Source: Eubacterium sp. MSJ-21
GTDB taxonomy: Bacteria; Bacillota; Clostridia; Lachnospirales; Lachnospiraceae
Assembly: GCF_018918185.1 (NCBI RefSeq)
Contig: NZ_JAHLPZ010000001.1
Location: 186,001 to 250,000, forward strand
Length of the DNA stretch: 64,000 nt
Direction of reading: 5' to 3'
The position numbers were made by a program, and so were the translations under genes. Under the pieces are notes generated by a model, which was given only the letters and a program-made list of their open reading frames with translations, had not been told where the DNA came from and did not search any database. Shown here piece by piece: positions 17,921 to 26,419 of the stretch. Positions within the stretch are counted from its first letter, which is position 1, and each line of letters begins with the position of its first letter.

Positions 17921-18568
17921 ATGCAGAAGATAAAATTATGCGGCATGATGAAGCCGTGCGATATCGAATATGCGAATCGGGTCAAACCGGATTTGGTCGG
18001 ATTCATATTTGCGAACACGAGACGGAAGATCAGTGCCACACAGGCAAAGCAATTCCGGGAAGCATTGGATGCAGAGATTCCGGCAGTCGGCGTGTTTGTG
18101 AATGAAGAAATTTCCGTGATTACATCGCTCGTGCAGGATGGATGTATCGACATGATCCAGCTGCATGGCGAGGAAGATGCGGATTATATCAGACGTCTGC
18201 GTGAGATATGTGATGTGCCGGTTATAAAGGCAGTTAAGGTACAGACAGTCGAGCAGATACGGCAGGCGGCGGCACTTCCGGTTGATTACCTGCTCTTAGA
18301 TACCTACCGGAAGGGTGTACTTGGCGGAACCGGAGAGGCATTTGACTGGAAACTGCTGCGGGAGGCCAAGGCAGCAGCCGGAGATACCGAAGAAGGAGCG
18401 TTATTCGGAAAGCCGTATTTCTTAGCAGGCGGACTTCACGCGGGGAACCTGCGGGAGGCAGCAGCACTTGGAAGCTACGGACTGGATATAAGCTCCGGAA
18501 TCGAGACGGACGGAAGCAAGGACTTTACCAAGATGGTCGAAGTTATGGAACTGGTGAGAAAATTTTAG
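17921..18568 (+). CDS. trpF: Phosphoribosylanthranilate isomerase
   Basis: A 215-residue TIM-barrel enzyme acting between TrpD and TrpC. It begins KLCGMMKPCDIEYA (catalytic cysteine in LCGM) and has PVIKAVKV, DYLLLDTYRKGVLGGTGEAF with the catalytic aspartate, and FLAGGLHAGNL. It starts 68 bases after trpC behind GGAAGG, the widest gap inside the operon. A stretch around residues 148-162 (AKAAAGDTEEGALFGK) is an insertion relative to short homologues. Assignment is clear. Confidence 0.95.
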   Translation: MQKIKLCGMMKPCDIEYANRVKPDLVGFIFANTRRKISATQAKQFREALDAEIPAVGVFVNEEISVITSLVQDGCIDMIQLHGEEDADYIRRLREICDVPVIKAVKVQTVEQIRQAAALPVDYLLLDTYRKGVLGGTGEAFDWKLLREAKAAAGDTEEGALFGKPYFLAGGLHAGNLREAAALGSYGLDISSGIETDGSKDFTKMVEVMELVRKF

Positions 18569-18609
18569 ATGTGAAGGAAGTATAGTCATATTTCTAAGGA
18601 GGACAAGAC

Positions 18610-19794
18610 ATGTCGAAAGGAAGATTTGGAATTCATGGCGGTCAGTATGTACCGGAAACAATCATGAACGCCGTCAATGAATTGGAAGCAACCTATAATA
18701 AATACAAGGATGATCCGGAATTTAACCGGGAGCTGACCGAACTGTACAATGAGTACGCAGGCAGACCGAGCAGACTGTATTATGCAGAGCGTATGAGCAA
18801 GGACTTAGGTGGAGCTAAGATCTACCTGAAGCGTGAGGACTTAAACCACACCGGTTCCCACAAGATCAACAATGTACTCGGGCAGATGCTTCTGGCAAAG
18901 CGTATGGGTAAGACGCGTGTGATTGCAGAGACCGGTGCTGGTCAGCATGGCGTTGCAACAGCGACCGTTGCAGCCATGATGGGTATGGAGTGCGAGATCT
19001 TTATGGGTAAGGAAGATACAATCCGTCAGGCATTAAATGTATACCGAATGCGTCTGCTTGGCGCGAAGGTACATGCAGTGGAAAGCGGAACCGGGACTCT
19101 GAAAGATGCGGTCTCCGAGACATTCCGTGAATGGACTAGCCGGATTGACGATACGCATTATGTGCTTGGTTCGGTTATGGGACCATATCCATTTCCAACG
19201 ATTGTGCGTGATTTCCAGTCGGTAATCAGCCGTGAGATCAAGCAGCAGATCATGGAGAAGGAAGGCAGACTTCCAGATGCTGTGCTTGCCTGTGTCGGTG
19301 GTGGTTCCAATGCGATCGGCGCATTCTACCATTTTATTGAGGATAAGAGCGTGCGTCTGATCGGTTGTGAGGCAGCTGGACGAGGCATAGATACATTCGA
19401 GACAGCAGCAACCTTAAATACCGGACGCCTTGGAATCTTCCACGGCATGAAATCTTATTTCTGTCAGGATGAATACGGACAGATTGCACCGGTTTATTCG
19501 ATTTCCGCAGGTCTTGACTATCCGGGTATCGGACCGGAGCATGCATATCTGCATGATATCGGCAGAGCCGAATATGTGGCAATCACGGACGATGAGGCGG
19601 TTGATGCATTTGAATATCTCTCAAAAATTGAGGGAATTATCCCAGCCATTGAGAGTGCGCATGCGGTTGCTTACGCAATGAAGCTGGCACCACAGATGGA
19701 CAAGGATCAGATTATGGTTATCAATATTTCCGGACGCGGCGATAAGGACGTAGCAGCGATCGCCCGTTACAGAGGGGAGGATCTTCATGAGTAA
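18610..19794 (+). CDS. trpB: Tryptophan synthase beta chain
   Basis: A 394-residue PLP enzyme that makes tryptophan from indole and serine. The PLP lysine is in HTGSHKINN (residues about 78-86). [14 protein letters not shown] and the phosphate-binding GGGSNAIG are intact, as is GRGDKDV near the end. It is a TrpB1-type protein, beginning [18 protein letters not shown] precedes the ATG. Its end overlaps trpA by eight bases, as is usual for subunits of one complex. Confidence 0.98.
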   Translation: MSKGRFGIHGGQYVPETIMNAVNELEATYNKYKDDPEFNRELTELYNEYAGRPSRLYYAERMSKDLGGAKIYLKREDLNHTGSHKINNVLGQMLLAKRMGKTRVIAETGAGQHGVATATVAAMMGMECEIFMGKEDTIRQALNVYRMRLLGAKVHAVESGTGTLKDAVSETFREWTSRIDDTHYVLGSVMGPYPFPTIVRDFQSVISREIKQQIMEKEGRLPDAVLACVGGGSNAIGAFYHFIEDKSVRLIGCEAAGRGIDTFETAATLNTGRLGIFHGMKSYFCQDEYGQIAPVYSISAGLDYPGIGPEHAYLHDIGRAEYVAITDDEAVDAFEYLSKIEGIIPAIESAHAVAYAMKLAPQMDKDQIMVINISGRGDKDVAAIARYRGEDLHE

Positions 19795-20563
19795 TATAGC
19801 AAAAGCATTTGAGCATGGAAAAGCGTTTATTCCGTTTATCACGTGTGGATACCCGGACTTAGAAACGACAGAGAAAATCGTGTATGCAATGGTTGATGCA
19901 GGGGCAGACCTGATCGAGCTTGGAATCCCATTTTCAGACCCGACGGCAGAAGGCCCGGTTATTCAGGAGGCAAATATCCGTGCGTTGACCGGCGTGGATA
20001 AGGTGACGACAGACAAGGTGTTTGATCTGGTGCGCAAGCTGCGCCAGAAGGTTACGATTCCGATGGTATTTATGACTTACGCAAATGTTGTATTTTCTTA
20101 TGGTTCAGAGCGATTTATCTCGATTTGTAAGGAAATCGGCATCGATGGATTGATCCTGCCGGATATTCCATACGAGGAAAAAGAAGAGTTTGATCCGATC
20201 TGCAAGCAGTATGGTTTGGATCTTGTATCTTTGATCGCGCCGACTTCACATGAGCGGATCAGCATGATCGCGAAGGAAGCAAATGGATTCGTCTACTGTG
20301 TTTCTTCGCTCGGTGTAACCGGAACAAGAACGGAGATTACAACCAATGTCGGCGAGATGGTCGAGCTTGTGAAGAAAGCGAAGGACATTCCCTGCGCAAT
20401 CGGATTCGGAATCTCAACGCCGGAGCAGGCAAAGAAGATGGCTGCCTCCGCAGATGGCGTCATCGTCGGAAGTGCAATCGTGAAGATCATCGCAAAATAC
20501 GGACGCGAGGCTGCACAGCCGGTGTTTGAGTATGTGAAGAGCATGAAGGATGCGATCTCGTAG
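19787..20563 (+). CDS. trpA: Tryptophan synthase alpha chain
   Basis: A 258-residue TIM-barrel subunit that cleaves indole-3-glycerol phosphate and channels indole to TrpB. Motifs include [19 protein letters not shown] (catalytic Glu and Asp), [24 protein letters not shown] and [10 protein letters not shown]. It overlaps trpB by eight bases and is the last gene of the trp operon, followed by short repeats and a terminator. Confidence 0.98.
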   Translation: MSNIAKAFEHGKAFIPFITCGYPDLETTEKIVYAMVDAGADLIELGIPFSDPTAEGPVIQEANIRALTGVDKVTTDKVFDLVRKLRQKVTIPMVFMTYANVVFSYGSERFISICKEIGIDGLILPDIPYEEKEEFDPICKQYGLDLVSLIAPTSHERISMIAKEANGFVYCVSSLGVTGTRTEITTNVGEMVELVKKAKDIPCAIGFGISTPEQAKKMAASADGVIVGSAIVKIIAKYGREAAQPVFEYVKSMKDAIS

Positions 20564-20593
20564 AAGGGATTATTGATGCATTTCGGAGGAATT

Positions 20594-20712
20594 ATTGATA
20601 GTTTCCGGGATGGCTGATACATTTGGAAGAAATATTGATAGTTTCCGGGATGGTTGATACATTTGGAAGAATATTGATAGTTTCCGGGATGGCTGATACA
20701 TTTGGAAGAATT
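20594..20712 (+). repeat. Three tandem ~40-bp direct repeats after trpA
   Basis: The unit ATTGATAGTTTCCGGGATGG followed by TTGATACATTTGGAAGAA occurs three times with periods 40, 39 and 40, starting at 20594, 20634 and 20673. A degenerate partial unit precedes it at about 20571. The copies differ by only a few bases, so expansion is recent or maintained. It lies between the trpA stop and the terminator, thus in the trp 3' UTR. The minus strand has a three-copy open frame, but no ribosome site supports translation. Confidence 0.9.
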
Positions 20713-20760
20713 ATTGATTTGGGCGTGAATCCGGAAATTGAATCGTAAAAACCCACAGGA

Positions 20761-20802
20761 TGGGCGTAATCTACTGAAAAAAGAGGATTGCGCCCATTTT
20801 TG
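20761..20802 (+). terminator. trp operon terminator
   Basis: TGGGCGTAATC (20761-20771) pairs with GATTGCGCCCA (20786-20796), followed by TTTTT. A second pair, TGGGCGTA/TACGCCCA (20833-20840, 20861-20868), overlaps a CCCAC-GTG-GTGGG-TTTT hairpin ending near 20881. The gap therefore carries related GGGCGTA hairpins. Confidence 0.75.
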
Positions 20803-20954
20803 CATGTTGAAAATGAATTCATGAGCCAGATATGGGCGTAAGAAGGAGAAATCCGGATGCTACGCCCACGTGGTGGGTTTTCGGACGAAAATGTGGTTGA
20901 AAAAGCCCAGGTTCTGTGAAATTGCTCAAACTGAAAATAAGCAGTCAAACACTA

Positions 20955-21542
20955 TTAGTTCAAAAAGACATGCATCAGAAACCCGATTAATACACAAACA
21001 GCAAATGTTATCAGTCCACTGCCTATAACTAAAAGAATCTTCTGATATGGACGTTTACCTATTTCTCTCTGTTTTTGTATATCATCTAGTAGTTGCCCCT
21101 CAGAAAATGCAACAATTTCTTTATACGTTTGAACATCATTGTCTTTTTTTATTTTTTCAAGCATAAAAGCGAAATACATTGAGATTCCCCAGATAATACC
21201 CCAAGGAATGAGTGCCCAAACACCAAGTAACATGAATAACGGAACCGCTGAAACAGCAGTAGCAATCAACAGTATAGTGTAGATTTTTCCATAGCGGTTC
21301 ATTTTTTCAATTTCTTCTTTTTGAATTACATCTTTCATAACTTCAATATCTCCTTTGATTAAATTGTCAAGAGAAATTTGAAAGGTTTCACTCAGTAATA
21401 CCAAACTGTTCACATCTGGATAGCTTTTATCATTTTCCCAATTTGATATTGTTTGCCTGGAAACATAAACTCGTTCGGCTAACTCCTCTTGAGATAATTG
21501 TACTTCCTGACGATGTTTTTTAATTTGTTTTCCGAGTTCCAT
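20955..21542 (-). CDS. XRE-family HTH regulator with C-terminal membrane segments
   Basis: A 195-residue protein. Residues about 1-65 are a Cro/CI-type helix-turn-helix (LSQEELAERVYVSRQTISNWENDKSYP). The rest contains two or three hydrophobic segments (ILLIATAVSAVPLFMLLGVW; WGIIWGISMYFAFML; and a last one near the C-terminus), so it is probably a membrane-anchored regulator. The ATG at 21542 is chosen because GGAGGTGAAGAG lies directly upstream. It opens the AT-rich accessory block and is transcribed toward trpA. Its targets are not evident. Confidence 0.88.
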   Translation of the reverse strand: MELGKQIKKHRQEVQLSQEELAERVYVSRQTISNWENDKSYPDVNSLVLLSETFQISLDNLIKGDIEVMKDVIQKEEIEKMNRYGKIYTILLIATAVSAVPLFMLLGVWALIPWGIIWGISMYFAFMLEKIKKDNDVQTYKEIVAFSEGQLLDDIQKQREIGKRPYQKILLVIGSGLITFAVCVLIGFLMHVFLN

Positions 21543-21767
21543 CTCTTCACCTCCTAGCATACTCATACTAATCAAAAAGTTATATTTTCGCTATCAAAGA
21601 GCTTTGACATCAAGGTTTTCAGCGTGTCAAAAGTCTTTTACATTTCGTGAAATTCCCAATAATCATATGTTATCAATCTCTCTGCTAAACTGGAATTTGC
21701 GCATTTCTATGAGCGAAATGCGAATGGGCACCGCATCGGTAACTCCCGATTTTTTAACTGTAACAAA

Positions 21768-22403
21768 CTATCGTAATACATTCGATCTTGAATAAATGTA
21801 AAACAGCTCTTGTGTATATTTATAGCCTTCTTCCATCTGCTCAAAAGAACTATCAAATTCGTCAAAGCCACTCTCATCCATCTCATGTGCAGGGCTTTCA
21901 ACATATTTCCACATTTTTCCATCAAGAGCATCCTCATCAAGAACTTTTACCATAAGAGCAACCGGGTATACATCTTCGTCTATGCATACATTATATCGCT
22001 TGCAATTTTTAAATCCATAGCAAGCATAATTTTCTGGATTTCCCCAAATCGCTATCGTGTCAAAGCCCAGCTTTCTTGCTGCCTCCAGTGAATGTTCAAG
22101 AAGCTTTCTTCCATAGCCCTTCCTTTGATAGTCTGGCTGAATTGTAAATGGTCCAAAAGATAAGATTTCTTTTTCTGTCCCATCCATAGCAACAAGCTTT
22201 GCCTTCACATAAATAATATGACCAATTATTTTCCCATCCTCTTCTAATACAAAATCTAATTCTGGAATGAAATCTTCACTATTTCGAACCAAATGAGCAA
22301 AATAATGTTCATTGCATCCCGGTACAGATAAGTTCCAAAATGTCTTCTTTATCATTTCCTCTACGACTCTATAATCATCTGTTTTTTCATTTCTTATAAT
22401 CAT
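21768..22403 (-). CDS. GNAT-family N-acetyltransferase
   Basis: A 211-residue acetyltransferase. The acetyl-CoA-binding signature is QPDYQRKGYGRKLLEHSLEA (residues about 97-116), preceded by the strand EILSFGPFTI. The C-terminal half has IAIWGNPENYACYGFK, typical of the YhbS-like subgroup. The start at 22403 follows AAGGAGAG; longer in-frame starts lack this. The substrate is unknown. Base composition is AT-rich compared with the trp genes. Confidence 0.85.
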   Translation of the reverse strand: MIIRNEKTDDYRVVEEMIKKTFWNLSVPGCNEHYFAHLVRNSEDFIPELDFVLEEDGKIIGHIIYVKAKLVAMDGTEKEILSFGPFTIQPDYQRKGYGRKLLEHSLEAARKLGFDTIAIWGNPENYACYGFKNCKRYNVCIDEDVYPVALMVKVLDEDALDGKMWKYVESPAHEMDESGFDEFDSSFEQMEEGYKYTQELFYIYSRSNVLR

Positions 22404-22490
22404 TTCACTTTCTCTCCTTATACGGCAATTTTCTCCAAACTCAAAAAGGCATCCGTTAACCAAATGACAGATGCCCATGTTTTAATTTAA

Positions 22491-22916
22491 CTACTTAAGA
22501 TATCCCTCTCCACCCATTAGCATTGTCATTTCCTCAATCCTTTCAAGCGGAAATGGTGGATTACCAATAGGTTTCATTGCAATTGACATTAGCTTCATTG
22601 GATTATCATCTGCCGCAATTCTGTTAGAACTTAAAGCTCCGCACATCTTGCATCGGTGAATAATCGCCCATTCACCCTTATTTTTTACCCATACTGATAC
22701 TGGTTCCATATGACCACCGCAATCGGACTCTCGGTCTCCCGGTTCAATATCAACATGTAAACTATACAGACAATTCGGGCAATGATTTCTATGGTCACTT
22801 CCTGCCCCTTCTGGAACTACAGTTCTTCCACAATTTTTACAAACAAATGTTTCGTTGCAAGGATGCGTTTTATAATATCCCTTTTCGTATTGCTTGCGCT
22901 TGTTTTCTCTATTCAT
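22491..22916 (-). CDS. RNHCP domain protein (zinc-ribbon type)
   Basis: A 141-residue protein with the RNHCP signature, here DHRNHCPNCLYSLHVD, preceded by FVCKNCGRTV. A second pair of cysteines is in IHRCKMCGAL. The paired CxxC motifs suggest zinc binding. The function of the family is not established to my knowledge. The start at 22916 (MNRENKRKQYE) follows GGAG and overlaps the end of the upstream CD3324-like gene by eight bases, so the two are translationally coupled. Confidence 0.8.
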   Translation of the reverse strand: MNRENKRKQYEKGYYKTHPCNETFVCKNCGRTVVPEGAGSDHRNHCPNCLYSLHVDIEPGDRESDCGGHMEPVSVWVKNKGEWAIIHRCKMCGALSSNRIAADDNPMKLMSIAMKPIGNPPFPLERIEEMTMLMGGEGYLK

Positions 22917-23211
22917 TGTTGGATCCTCCATCTTGATTTTTTGAGGATTCATATTCACGTATTATTCCTTGAATTCTTTTTTCTGAAAGAAAAAACATTT
23001 TGCCAAGTTCTGCGATAGTTTCACCCGAATTGAATCTACTTACTATCTCCTTGTTTCGCTTTGCAAGCCTGTTTTTAGCACCGTTCTTTTCACCCCAGCC
23101 CATTGCTTTCTCACTCCTGCGCGGGATATATAAAACTTTGCCATCAACATATTTTTGAATTTCTCTAATCAAGTCTTCTGGCAAGACTTCATCTGCATTA
23201 ACATAGCTCAT
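22909..23211 (-). CDS. CD3324-like small DNA-binding-type protein
   Basis: A 100-residue protein beginning MSYVNADEVLPEDLIREIQK, which I recognise as the CD3324 family of Firmicutes. The end (NKEIVSRFNSGETIAELGKMFFLSEKRIQGIIREYE) reads like a helix-turn-helix, so a DNA-binding role is inferred. ATG 23211 follows AGGAGGA. Its stop overlaps the RNHCP gene start. An inverted repeat TGGCTAT/ATAGCCA lies just upstream at 23245-23278. Confidence 0.78.
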   Translation of the reverse strand: MSYVNADEVLPEDLIREIQKYVDGKVLYIPRRSEKAMGWGEKNGAKNRLAKRNKEIVSRFNSGETIAELGKMFFLSEKRIQGIIREYESSKNQDGGSNNE

Positions 23212-23244
23212 ATGCGTCCTCCTAATTGTCACCTTAGGATGCAA

Positions 23245-23278
23245 TGGCTATAGCATTTAATTTTTTTTGCAATAGCCA
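23245..23278 (-). promoter_or_regulatory. Inverted repeat upstream of the CD3324-RNHCP pair
   Basis: TGGCTAT (23245-23251) and ATAGCCA (23272-23278) form a perfect 7-bp inverted repeat with a 20-base centre, 34 bases before the start codon at 23211. It may be an operator or a 5' UTR hairpin; no known regulator matches. Confidence 0.35.
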
Positions 23279-23484
23279 CTGCTATCGCACAATTACCTTA
23301 TAATTCTTCATAAAACACTCTTTGAACCTTTCTGGTTGTATTTTGTTCAGAATACCATACGCAAACTATAACAACAACCTCTAATTCGTTTTAAATCGAA
23401 ATCAATCCCTCAATATAGCACGTTAGTAAAAATCAAATTCATGCATGCTTTCAGACTCTCTACAAGCCTGGAATTTGCAAGTGT

Positions 23485-23958
23485 CTATAATTTACAAATC
23501 ATAATATATTCTTCATCATTTTCATCAATAATTTCAAATCCTATCTTCCTATACATACGGACAGCATAATTCATCTTTTGAACTGATAATGATGCTTGTT
23601 TATATCCTTCTAATTTTAGTTTTGTTAGCATCTGTTTCATTAATTCTGTTCCGATACCATAGTTTCTATACTCCTTAAGAAGTGAAATTGCAAAAGACGG
23701 TGTTTCATTATCTATATGACCATAATCATTCATAATCCGAACCCATACGGCACCAACAATTTTATCCCCAACTTGAGCAACCAAACATAAGTCTCCCTTA
23801 TTCTTACCAAAGTCTTTTACATATACTTGCAAATCTGGTTGGTTAATAATATCTTTGGGCGGTGCAGAAACTCCTTCGGGAATAAAAATCGCCTCGTACA
23901 AAAAAGTATCTAATACCTTATTTCCATCTTGTTTTAATTCTCTTATTGAATAATTCAT
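23485..23958 (-). CDS. GNAT-family N-acetyltransferase
   Basis: A 157-residue acetyltransferase. The cofactor-binding loop is LLKEYRNYGIGTELMKQML (residues about 93-111), following PSFAISLL. The C-terminal YRKIGFEIIDEN is a common GNAT ending. CGGAGG precedes the ATG. AT-rich composition and lone-gene arrangement fit the surrounding accessory block (20955-23958). The substrate is unknown. Confidence 0.85.
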   Translation of the reverse strand: MNYSIRELKQDGNKVLDTFLYEAIFIPEGVSAPPKDIINQPDLQVYVKDFGKNKGDLCLVAQVGDKIVGAVWVRIMNDYGHIDNETPSFAISLLKEYRNYGIGTELMKQMLTKLKLEGYKQASLSVQKMNYAVRMYRKIGFEIIDENDEEYIMICKL

Positions 23959-24357
23959 ATAAACCTCCGATTTATTTTTATTTATAAATCAGTTGTCATT
24001 CCACACATAATGATTCCTCCGTTAAATTCAAATTTTTCATTTCCCATTGTACCATGCACAATTCCCACATTCCACTTATATTTTCTCGAAGATTCTTAAA
24101 AAAGGTGGGTTGCCATACATAGCGATCCACTCATAACCTTTAGAAAGGGAAACACATGTATATCTGCTTGTTAATACTCGAATATATATAGGATTTTGTA
24201 GGGTTTCCTGTGGTATTTCGAACATTCTTAGGTTTGCTATAATTTGTTAAATGTGTTACAATTATTCTTGTGATTAAGCAATTTGTTGTACAAATTTCAC
24301 ATAATGTATGAATTTTGTATACGAGCAGGAATTGTGTGATTGAAAGGAGAATGAATT
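23959..24357 (+). promoter_or_regulatory. fucO control region with Rex-like operator
   Basis: An extended -10 (TG-C-TATAAT, 24235-24243) lies upstream of fucO. Overlapping the expected start point is TTGTTAA-ATGT-GTTACAA (24244-24261). This differs from the clostridial Rex consensus TTGTTAANNNNTTAACAA at two positions only. A second perfect palindrome, AATTTGT-TGT-ACAAATT, is at 24280-24296. Rex senses the NADH/NAD+ ratio and commonly represses alcohol dehydrogenases, so the position suits redox control. The first ~230 bases of the gap hold nothing I recognise. Confidence 0.6.
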
Positions 24358-25503
24358 ATGGCAGTAAATCGTTTTGTATTGAATGGAATTTCTTATCATG
24401 GTCATGGCGCGATTAATGAGATTCCTGGTATTGTGAAGTCAAAGGGATTTAAGAAGGCGTTTGTAGCGTCTGATCCGGATCTGGTGAAGTTTGGCGTGAC
24501 AGCGAAGGTGACCGATCTACTGAAGGAAAATGGCATAGAATATGAGTTATACTCTGATATCAAGCCGAACCCGACGATTGAGAATGTATTGCATGGCGTC
24601 GATGCGTATAAGGCTTCGGAAGCTGATTTTATGATCACCATTGGCGGTGGTTCATCCATGGATACAGGAAAAGCAATCGGCATTATTATCAACAATCCGG
24701 AATTCGCAGATGTTCGTTCTCTGGAGGGCGTTGCACCGACGAAGAAGCGGACGGTATTTACGATTGCGGTACCTACAACCGGTGGTACGGGTGCAGAGTC
24801 AACGATCAATTACGTAATTACGGATGTAGAGAAGAAGCGTAAGTTTGTATGTGTGGATCCGAACGATATCCCGGATGTTGCAGTGGTAGACCCGGATATG
24901 ATGGCATCGATGCCGAAGGGACTGACTGCATCAACAGGAATGGATGCACTCACACATGCGATTGAAGGTTATACAACCGCAGGCGCATGGGAGCTGTCAG
25001 ATTGTCTGGATTTAGAGGCAATTAAGCTGATTGCAGCGAACCTGAGAAAAGCCGTAGAGAACGATCCGGACGGACGTGAGGGCATGGCGCTTGCACAGTA
25101 CGTAACAGCGATGGCATATTCGAATGTGGGACTTGGAATCGCACATTCCATGGCACATACACTTGGTGCGGTATATGACACACCACATGGTGTCGCTTGT
25201 GCGATGATGCTTCCGATCGTAATGGAGTTCAACAAAGAATATACAGGAGAAAAGTACAAATCCATAGCAGAAGCATTTGGAATTGATACGACAGGCATGG
25301 ATCAGGCAACTTACAGACAGGCTGCAATCGATGCGGTTCAGCAGTTGTCTATCGATGTTGGAATTCCGACAAAGCTGGAGAAGCTGAAGGAAGAAGATCT
25401 TCCGTTCTTGTGTGAATCTGCTGCAGCGGATGCGTGTGCACCGGGCAACCCTAGACCGGCAAGCTTAGAGCAGTTTGAGGAGATGTTCCGTAAGCTGATG
25501 TAA
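24358..25503 (+). CDS. fucO: Lactaldehyde reductase / 1,2-propanediol oxidoreductase (iron-containing ADH)
   Basis: A 381-residue NAD-dependent dehydrogenase of the iron-activated family, closely resembling E. coli FucO along its length (for example NNPEFADVRSLEG and TINYVITD, then KKRKFVCVDPNDIP). Metal ligands are Asp196, His200, His263 and His277, the same numbers as in E. coli. GGGSSMDTGKA binds the cofactor pyrophosphate. It would reduce L-lactaldehyde from fucose or rhamnose breakdown to propanediol and recycle NADH. It is a single gene with a terminator at 25576, preceded by a Rex-like site. No fucose or rhamnose genes are in the window. Confidence 0.92.
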   Translation: MAVNRFVLNGISYHGHGAINEIPGIVKSKGFKKAFVASDPDLVKFGVTAKVTDLLKENGIEYELYSDIKPNPTIENVLHGVDAYKASEADFMITIGGGSSMDTGKAIGIIINNPEFADVRSLEGVAPTKKRTVFTIAVPTTGGTGAESTINYVITDVEKKRKFVCVDPNDIPDVAVVDPDMMASMPKGLTASTGMDALTHAIEGYTTAGAWELSDCLDLEAIKLIAANLRKAVENDPDGREGMALAQYVTAMAYSNVGLGIAHSMAHTLGAVYDTPHGVACAMMLPIVMEFNKEYTGEKYKSIAEAFGIDTTGMDQATYRQAAIDAVQQLSIDVGIPTKLEKLKEEDLPFLCESAAADACAPGNPRPASLEQFEEMFRKLM

Positions 25504-25821
25504 GTAGTTGTGGGATGAGTGCAAATTAAAACATAGCTGCAATGAAACGATAAAAATAAATTTCTAAATCATAAGAGGAGTCTTCATCTTGTTGATGGTA
25601 TTTATCACAAGATGTTGACTCCTTTGTTTTATTCAGTCAACAATCATAATTTTTGATAGTTTTTGTCAGGTATATACAAAAGTATTCCTTTTTCTATAAG
25701 TCTATGATAGAATCAGTTAGATAAAGCTAACTTGTAAAAAACTATAATACAATAAAATTCAACTCATCAAACAGGTACAAACAAAAGTAGTATATCAGGA
25801 AAAAAGAAGGGGAGAGAAACC
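25504..25821 (+). terminator. fucO terminator and promoter region of the next gene
   Basis: AGGAGTC (25576-25582) with ATCTTGT pairs with ACAAGAT and GACTCCT (25617-25623), followed by a T-rich stretch to about 25632. Downstream, at about 25708-25718, TATGATAGAAT is a possible -10 for the GNAT gene at 25822. Nothing else is recognised. Confidence 0.75.
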
Positions 25822-26418
25822 ATGAAGGTAACAACGTTAGATACACAGGTGGCAGAGCAGATCGGGCATGCGTTTGGGTATTATGATTATGGAGAGGAAG
25901 TCGGTATGGGCGCATTTTACCGCAGCAAGGATGCGGTCGCAACGTATATTGCCGGGTATGTGCGGATGGCATTTGAAGGCGGTATGCTCTACACGATAAG
26001 CGAGCGGGGCGAGGGTTATATCGCATACAAGGTGCCGGGACAGGAATTGAAGCTTAGAGCAGGCATGCAGCTTGTAAAAGCATTGTTTCGCTCGATGAGC
26101 CTGAAGGAATTGATCCGGATGGGACAGGCGGTTTCCAAGGGCGGAACGTCGCTGCAGGATCGGATGAAAAAAGAGAAGAAACCTTATATATTCGTCGGCA
26201 TGGTCTGTGTGCCGGAACAATATCAGGGACAGGGTTACATGCGGAAGGTGATGGATCTTGCCTACGCAGAAGGCAACCGGCTGCAAGTTCCGGTGCTTCT
26301 GGAGACAGATGCGAAGTCGAAATGCGACAAATACATGCACCTTGGCATGCAGCTTGATGGTATACGTGATTTAGGCAAATATGGAAAATTATATGATCTG
26401 GTCAAATATCCGGATTGA
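25822..26418 (+). CDS. GNAT-family N-acetyltransferase
   Basis: A 198-residue protein. The acetyl-CoA motif is VCVPEQYQGQGYMRKVMDLA (residues about 133-152), and the end KCDKYMHLGMQLDGIRDLG fits the family. The first 100 residues are less typical and include a basic helical stretch. AAGGGGAG precedes the ATG. It ends one base from the oppositely oriented XRE-SdpI gene. The substrate is unknown. Confidence 0.8.
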   Translation: MKVTTLDTQVAEQIGHAFGYYDYGEEVGMGAFYRSKDAVATYIAGYVRMAFEGGMLYTISERGEGYIAYKVPGQELKLRAGMQLVKALFRSMSLKELIRMGQAVSKGGTSLQDRMKKEKKPYIFVGMVCVPEQYQGQGYMRKVMDLAYAEGNRLQVPVLLETDAKSKCDKYMHLGMQLDGIRDLGKYGKLYDLVKYPD

Positions 26419-26419
26419 T

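Noticed and set aside
20955-23958. The AT-rich block as a prophage or integrative element.
   Set aside because: No integrase, attachment-site repeat, phage structural or conjugation gene is present.
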